From NCBI GenBank assembly GCA_910576935.1, contig CAJTKG010000006.1, forward strand, positions 1-64,000: a stretch of 64,000 nucleotides of DNA, read 5' to 3'. This document shows positions 59,919 to 64,000 of this stretch, piece after piece (the first letter of the stretch is position 1; each line of letters begins with the position of its first letter). Source of the DNA: an uncultured Muribaculaceae bacterium. Lineage in GTDB: Bacteria > Bacteroidota > Bacteroidia > Bacteroidales > Muribaculaceae. Under the pieces are notes generated by a model. The model saw only the letters and a list, made by a program, of their open reading frames with translations. It searched no databases and was not told where the DNA came from. A program made the position numbers and the translations under genes.

Positions 59919-62390
59919 TTATTTTGCGAATTTTATCGAGAGGGTCTTGCCGCCGATGACAAGGCGGGCGACATAGACGCCGGCGGCGTCGGGAGCTGCG
60001 AATGACTCGGTGTCGGATGCGCTTATGACGGTTTTGCCGGCGGCGTCATAAATCTCGACATATTCAGCGCGCTGAGAGAGCGTTACGCGGTTGCCGTCGA
60101 TGCGCAGGCCTACGGCGGGTTTGTCGACAGTGTTGCCTGTGATGTCGTCGACGCCGTCGCCGCTGTTGTCATAGACGGCTTCGAGGCCGGTGATGTCGAT
60201 GTGGTATGACTTTCCTGCCGAACCGCTCGGGTTGAACTGGAACGCCGAGAACTCGATTGGATATGTGCCGATATTGTCGGGGTCGCCCATATTACTTACG
60301 GGGAGCTCAACGACGTTCTCTTTGCCGCTTTCAATGCCGTTGTATGTGAAATTGGTCACACGACCACCGCTGGCACAGGCAGAGAACATGACGGATGTCA
60401 GTTTGACGTCGCCGGGATTGACTCGTGCGCGTAAAGCGGTTGGTATGCCGAATACATTGATTTTTTTGTTGAGGGTAAAGCGTGTGCCACGGGTCGATTT
60501 GATTGTGTAATCGACGCCGAAGCCGCTTTCGAGCGGGGTTATCTTGTAAGCCGAGATACCCGATTGGGTGACTTTCCAGGATTCAACATCGCCGGTGAGG
60601 TCGATGGGGAGCACCTGCTTGTCGGTGTTCTCAACGCTTACGTTGACTTTGATCTCGATGTCGTCGCGGCGTCCTGTGACAACGGCCTTGCCGTTGGCGA
60701 CGGGAGTGATAAGACCGGTCTCATCTATGGTTGCCACAGAGGTGTCGTCGATGCTCCAGTCGAAAATGCCGGGAGCGATGGGCATCAGCTCTGAGGCTAC
60801 TTGGGTAACGACCTCCACTGCCCAGGGATGTTTGTTGTCAAGGACTACATCGCTGTAGCGGGGAGTGGCTTCGGTGAGAGTGTTGCCGACGGTGATGGCG
60901 ATAGAAGCTGTTTTGGCATTGCCGTAGCTGACTGTAAGGGCTTGTGTGCCGCTGCCGGTTGCGAAGAGTGTCTTGCCGTCGGCAGTAATTTCTCCCAGCG
61001 ATGCCGGACAACTTAGAGTATAGTCTTTGAAGTCGTCAGAGATCATGACGCCATATTTGTTATAAGCGTATACATGAGGAGTATAGAGACCCATGCTGGG
61101 CATTGTCAGCACCCAGTCTCTGAACTGAAGCTCGGCGACCTCACTGTCTTCCTCGGCTTCGAGGACGGCGAAAATGGCATTGCCGACAGAGCGTTCCTGA
61201 CCGTCGCTACAGTGGTTTCTGACACCGAGGGCCGCGGTGTAGAGAGTCGACGAACCGCCACCGTCGAGATTGACGGCCTCGGCAGCTCCGGCCCATCGCA
61301 TGACGTCGGCGAGCATCGAGGTGCTTACGCCGGCCGAGCTGGGTGAGCGTCCGTCGATGACCATCATGATTATTTTCGTGCCGTCGGCGCTGACGCCGAT
61401 AGACGTACGCGGATGACGTGACGACGCGTCGCCGCGTTCGCCCTCGGTGTCGAGAGTGGCACCTCCGCCGACATTTTTAGGATTGCCGGATACGACGGTG
61501 ACGGGCTCGATGCGTTCGCCTTCGGCGGTGAGGATGATGTTGTCAAACTCGACGATGTCGCCCGGCTTGAGTGCGCCGACGAAATCCTGAGCGCCGGTGA
61601 GTCCTTGGGATACATTGTTGCCTCGGCCGAAGATGACGAAGCCGTCGGCGGGTACGGTGGTGTCGCCCGAGGTGTTCGGCTCGCTTGTCACTTCAAGGCG
61701 GAATTTGCCGCCGGCATAGAAGTTGTCACCTTCGACAAGACGTGCTGTCACTTCATAGCTGTTGCCGGTATAGCCTGTCTGGTTGGTCGAGCCCCAGTAG
61801 CGGGGGGTGTAGAGTGTGATGCCGTTGGCGGGCGAGCCGACATTGACGCCTTTGAAGGGTGTCACCTTGTCGCCGATCGTGGCTGTGCCGGTGTAGTAGT
61901 TGAGACGGCTCACTCGGGCCACACCGTTGATGTCGACAGAAAACTGGTAGTCTGAATTGGAGCTTTTGTAGATTTCACGGTCAACGGTACATGAGCCTGT
62001 CGGAGTGCCTACCTGACTCGAACCGTTGGTGGCTTTGCCGCTTGTCCAGTAGAAGTCGGCGTTAGAGCCTGCGAAGTAGAGCAGGCCGTCTTTACTCTTG
62101 CTCTGGGCCATGGCTGATGTGCGGGCGTTGCCGGCTACCTTGTCGGTGGCGCAGACTGATCTTATCGACACACCGGGTGTGGTCTTGTCGATGGTGAGAT
62201 AAAATACGTCGAGCGAGTTGGATCCAGACAGACGCAGTTGTGTCTGTGTCGTGCCTGGACCGACTTTGGCGTGGAAGATGGTGTCGAGCTGCATTGTTGT
62301 TCCGCGCAGATCGAAGTCGACCGAGGCCGCCGACACAAGAGGAAGTGCCATGCCGCAGCCGAGAATAATCAGTTTCAGATTCATTTTCAT
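59919..62390 (-). CDS. Phosphodiester glycosidase (NAGPA-domain) exported protein
   Basis: 823 aa. Signal peptide MKMNLKLIILGCGMALPLVSA. The NAGPA-type catalytic region runs from about residue 40 to 410, with HPRTSIGVSADGTKIIMMVI, DGRSPSSAGVSTSMLADVM and the LDGGGSSTLYTAALGVRN block near residue 380. A Big_2-like domain follows (TDGLITPVANGKAVVTGRRD region). A beta domain and a C-terminal sorting tail (YVEIYDAAGKTVISAS, AGVYVARLVIGGKTLSIKFA) close it. Known NAGPA-domain enzymes remove alpha-N-acetylglucosamine from phosphodiesters or cleave related bonds. It is followed head to tail by a paralogue. Confidence 0.85.
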   Translation of the reverse strand: MKMNLKLIILGCGMALPLVSAASVDFDLRGTTMQLDTIFHAKVGPGTTQTQLRLSGSNSLDVFYLTIDKTTPGVSIRSVCATDKVAGNARTSAMAQSKSKDGLLYFAGSNADFYWTSGKATNGSSQVGTPTGSCTVDREIYKSSNSDYQFSVDINGVARVSRLNYYTGTATIGDKVTPFKGVNVGSPANGITLYTPRYWGSTNQTGYTGNSYEVTARLVEGDNFYAGGKFRLEVTSEPNTSGDTTVPADGFVIFGRGNNVSQGLTGAQDFVGALKPGDIVEFDNIILTAEGERIEPVTVVSGNPKNVGGGATLDTEGERGDASSRHPRTSIGVSADGTKIIMMVIDGRSPSSAGVSTSMLADVMRWAGAAEAVNLDGGGSSTLYTAALGVRNHCSDGQERSVGNAIFAVLEAEEDSEVAELQFRDWVLTMPSMGLYTPHVYAYNKYGVMISDDFKDYTLSCPASLGEITADGKTLFATGSGTQALTVSYGNAKTASIAITVGNTLTEATPRYSDVVLDNKHPWAVEVVTQVASELMPIAPGIFDWSIDDTSVATIDETGLITPVANGKAVVTGRRDDIEIKVNVSVENTDKQVLPIDLTGDVESWKVTQSGISAYKITPLESGFGVDYTIKSTRGTRFTLNKKINVFGIPTALRARVNPGDVKLTSVMFSACASGGRVTNFTYNGIESGKENVVELPVSNMGDPDNIGTYPIEFSAFQFNPSGSAGKSYHIDITGLEAVYDNSGDGVDDITGNTVDKPAVGLRIDGNRVTLSQRAEYVEIYDAAGKTVISASDTESFAAPDAAGVYVARLVIGGKTLSIKFAK

Positions 62391-62418
62391 GTGTATGAAT
62401 GGTTAATATAACGTGGGT

Positions 62419-63999
62419 TCAGATTCTTATCTTTGTCGTTGAGTAGATTTTGTTGCGGTTTGCCTTGACGATGTACACTCCGGGCGTGGCGGGAGCAAGA
62501 ACGGTGTTGCCGCAGGATTTTGCCGCGAGTCGGCCGCAGAGATCATATACCGATATGTAGTCGTAGTCGCCGCGTGCGATGATTGTGTTGCCTGCGAGAG
62601 TGACAGTCAGAGCGTTTGACATATTGCCTTTTACCGAGATGTCTTCGAGTCCGTCGACCGGCGCGTTGTTATAGACGGCTTCCATACTGAGAAAATCGAT
62701 AGCATATTCGCCGGAGGCTACCGCGTTTTCGGGAGTGACTTTTATCTGTTTGAATGTCAGAGGATAGATGCCTATGTCGTTGACGTCGAAGTTATCAGAC
62801 AGGTTGATCGTGGCTTTGTTGACCTGACTGCTGACGAGCCTGTCGACTCTGAATGTGCGCGTCGACGGCTGGTTGTTGGCTTTGATCTCGAAGTCTATGA
62901 TGGCGCCGTACATATTGCCTTCCGGTCTTATCTCGACCTCGATGGCGTCCGGCAAACTATAGAACGGCTCTGTTGTCTGACGGGCCGCCGTTACACTTGA
63001 ACTCTGACGTGACACCTTGAAAGCCAGTCTGAAACCGCCGCCTTCGAGTGCCGTCATAGATCTGCCGGTAGTGTTTTTGCCGGTCGGTGTGCGCCATTTC
63101 AGGTCATTGTCAAAGAAGTCGACCCGACGCATTGCGGGTACTTCTACAGTCACTTCAGTTGTCAGTGTATAGTCGCCGAGAGTGCCGGTAACGGTGGTCT
63201 TGCCGTTTTTTACTCCTTTGACAAAACCTTTATCGTCGATGCTGGCGATGTCAGGGTCAGCGCTTGTCCATGAAAAAGCTTCGGCGGCAACCGGATTCTC
63301 CTCGTCGTCTATTATCGACAGAGCCTGATACTGCCATGACCGGTGGTTGTCGATAGTCACGGCATCGTATTTAGCCTTGACGACAGCCTTTTCGTCGCTG
63401 ACGGTAACAACGATAGATGACGACGTCGCGTCGCTGTAGCTGACAGTCAGGGCGTGTGAGCCTGTGCCGGTAGCCAATAGTGTCTTGCCGTCGGCGATGA
63501 CCGAGCCGATGTTTCCGTCACAACTGAGTGTATAATCTTTGAAATCAGTGTCTATCAGTACTCCCGCTTTGTTATAGGCGTAAACCGTCGGTGTGTAAAG
63601 ACCGCCGGAAGGAACAGTTCGACGCCAGTCGGCAAAGCGCACTTCGGCGACCGTGTTGTCTTCGTCGGCATCGACAACGGCATATATGGCGTCGCCGTCG
63701 GCACGTTCCCAACCGTCGCTACATACGTTGCGTGTACCCAGGGCCGAGGTATATAGTGTTGTCGAGCCGCCTCCGTCAAGGTTCATGGCCTCGTAGGCGC
63801 CGGCATATAACATGAGGTCGCAGAGCTTTGAAGTCTCTACGCCGTCAGAACGGCTTGAGCGGCCGTCGACTACAAGCATTATTATTTTATTGCGGTCTTC
63901 GCTGAAACCTATTGCCGTGCGCGGATGAAGGTCTTCCCATTCACCCTCGGGGTTATATACACCGCCTTTGAGCATGTGGGGATGGGCGGTTACGATTTC
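62419..63999 (-). CDS. Phosphodiester glycosidase paralogue, 5' end outside the window
   Basis: The frame is open at the right edge and reads EIVTAHPHMLKGG before the first in-window ATG, so the true start lies beyond base 64000. It has the same order as the gene downstream: HPRTAIGFSEDRNKIIMLVV, DGRSSRSDGVETSKL, MNLDGGGSTTLYTSALGTRN, a Big_2-like module (DDKGFVKGVKNGKTTVTG) and a sorting tail with ISVYDLCGRLAAK and PGVYIVKANRNKIYSTTKI. It starts upstream of the 823-aa gene with a 28-bp gap, as a tandem duplicate. The two differ widely in sequence, so the duplication is old. Confidence 0.82.
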   Translation of the reverse strand, partial: EIVTAHPHMLKGGVYNPEGEWEDLHPRTAIGFSEDRNKIIMLVVDGRSSRSDGVETSKLCDLMLYAGAYEAMNLDGGGSTTLYTSALGTRNVCSDGWERADGDAIYAVVDADEDNTVAEVRFADWRRTVPSGGLYTPTVYAYNKAGVLIDTDFKDYTLSCDGNIGSVIADGKTLLATGTGSHALTVSYSDATSSSIVVTVSDEKAVVKAKYDAVTIDNHRSWQYQALSIIDDEENPVAAEAFSWTSADPDIASIDDKGFVKGVKNGKTTVTGTLGDYTLTTEVTVEVPAMRRVDFFDNDLKWRTPTGKNTTGRSMTALEGGGFRLAFKVSRQSSSVTAARQTTEPFYSLPDAIEVEIRPEGNMYGAIIDFEIKANNQPSTRTFRVDRLVSSQVNKATINLSDNFDVNDIGIYPLTFKQIKVTPENAVASGEYAIDFLSMEAVYNNAPVDGLEDISVKGNMSNALTVTLAGNTIIARGDYDYISVYDLCGRLAAKSCGNTVLAPATPGVYIVKANRNKIYSTTKIRI

Positions 64000-64000
64000 A

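Overview
The window looks like a Bacteroidales chromosome (Bacteroidota), probably a gut lineage such as Muribaculaceae. The order rests on SusC/SusD, a BspA-type LRR protein, DUF2723, DUF4834, DUF4369 and DUF1573 proteins, Por-type C-terminal sorting tails, and many promoters of the Bacteroidales type (TTTG, about 19-21 bp, TAnnTTTG). The family is an inference from gene content and base composition.

Bases 1-7000 are an accessory region. It holds the tail of a flavin-binding oxidase-like gene, an Abi_2/AbiF-type HEPN protein followed by a small RNA gene with its own consensus promoter and terminator (a candidate RNA-antidoted toxin or defence unit), a broken ardA antirestriction gene, an unexplained structured element, a zinc-ribbon protein, a BspA-like LRR surface protein built of near-identical 69-bp repeats, and a mini integrated element. 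That element carries a tyrosine recombinase and a truncated rhuM gene and is bounded by a 23-bp direct repeat. One copy of the repeat is the 3' end of a DUF2795 gene, which looks like the integration target.

Bases 7000-24650 are mostly housekeeping: cobalamin adenosyltransferase and a LOG-family hydrolase; slyD; a THUMP rRNA methyltransferase, purD, a membrane protein and pdxB in one run; a secreted multidomain protein; queG with a polysaccharide deacetylase; a giant DUF2723 membrane protein; and psd-pssA with two small downstream genes. A TIR-domain protein with about 12 WG repeats follows, translationally coupled to yifB/comM.

Bases 28000-48400 hold a thioredoxin-like lipoprotein, a SusC/SusD locus with a calcineurin-type phosphoesterase and a BACON-like lipoprotein, outer-membrane phospholipase A, a WYL regulator beside a sodium symporter and a DUF1343 (NamZ-type) enzyme, metK preceded by what reads as a SAM-II riboswitch, a PpiD-like foldase, and an MBL hydrolase with a tetrapyrrole-methylase-type methyltransferase.

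Bases 48400-64000 hold a small HTH protein, a collagen-like lipoprotein, a decayed DUF4143 ATPase gene, recA, DUF1573-meaB, rsmA-mgtE, comF, and two tandem phosphodiester-glycosidase (NAGPA) proteins, the last cut by the window edge. The most promising systems are the Abi-HEPN/small RNA pair, the mini integrative element and the TIR-WG protein.
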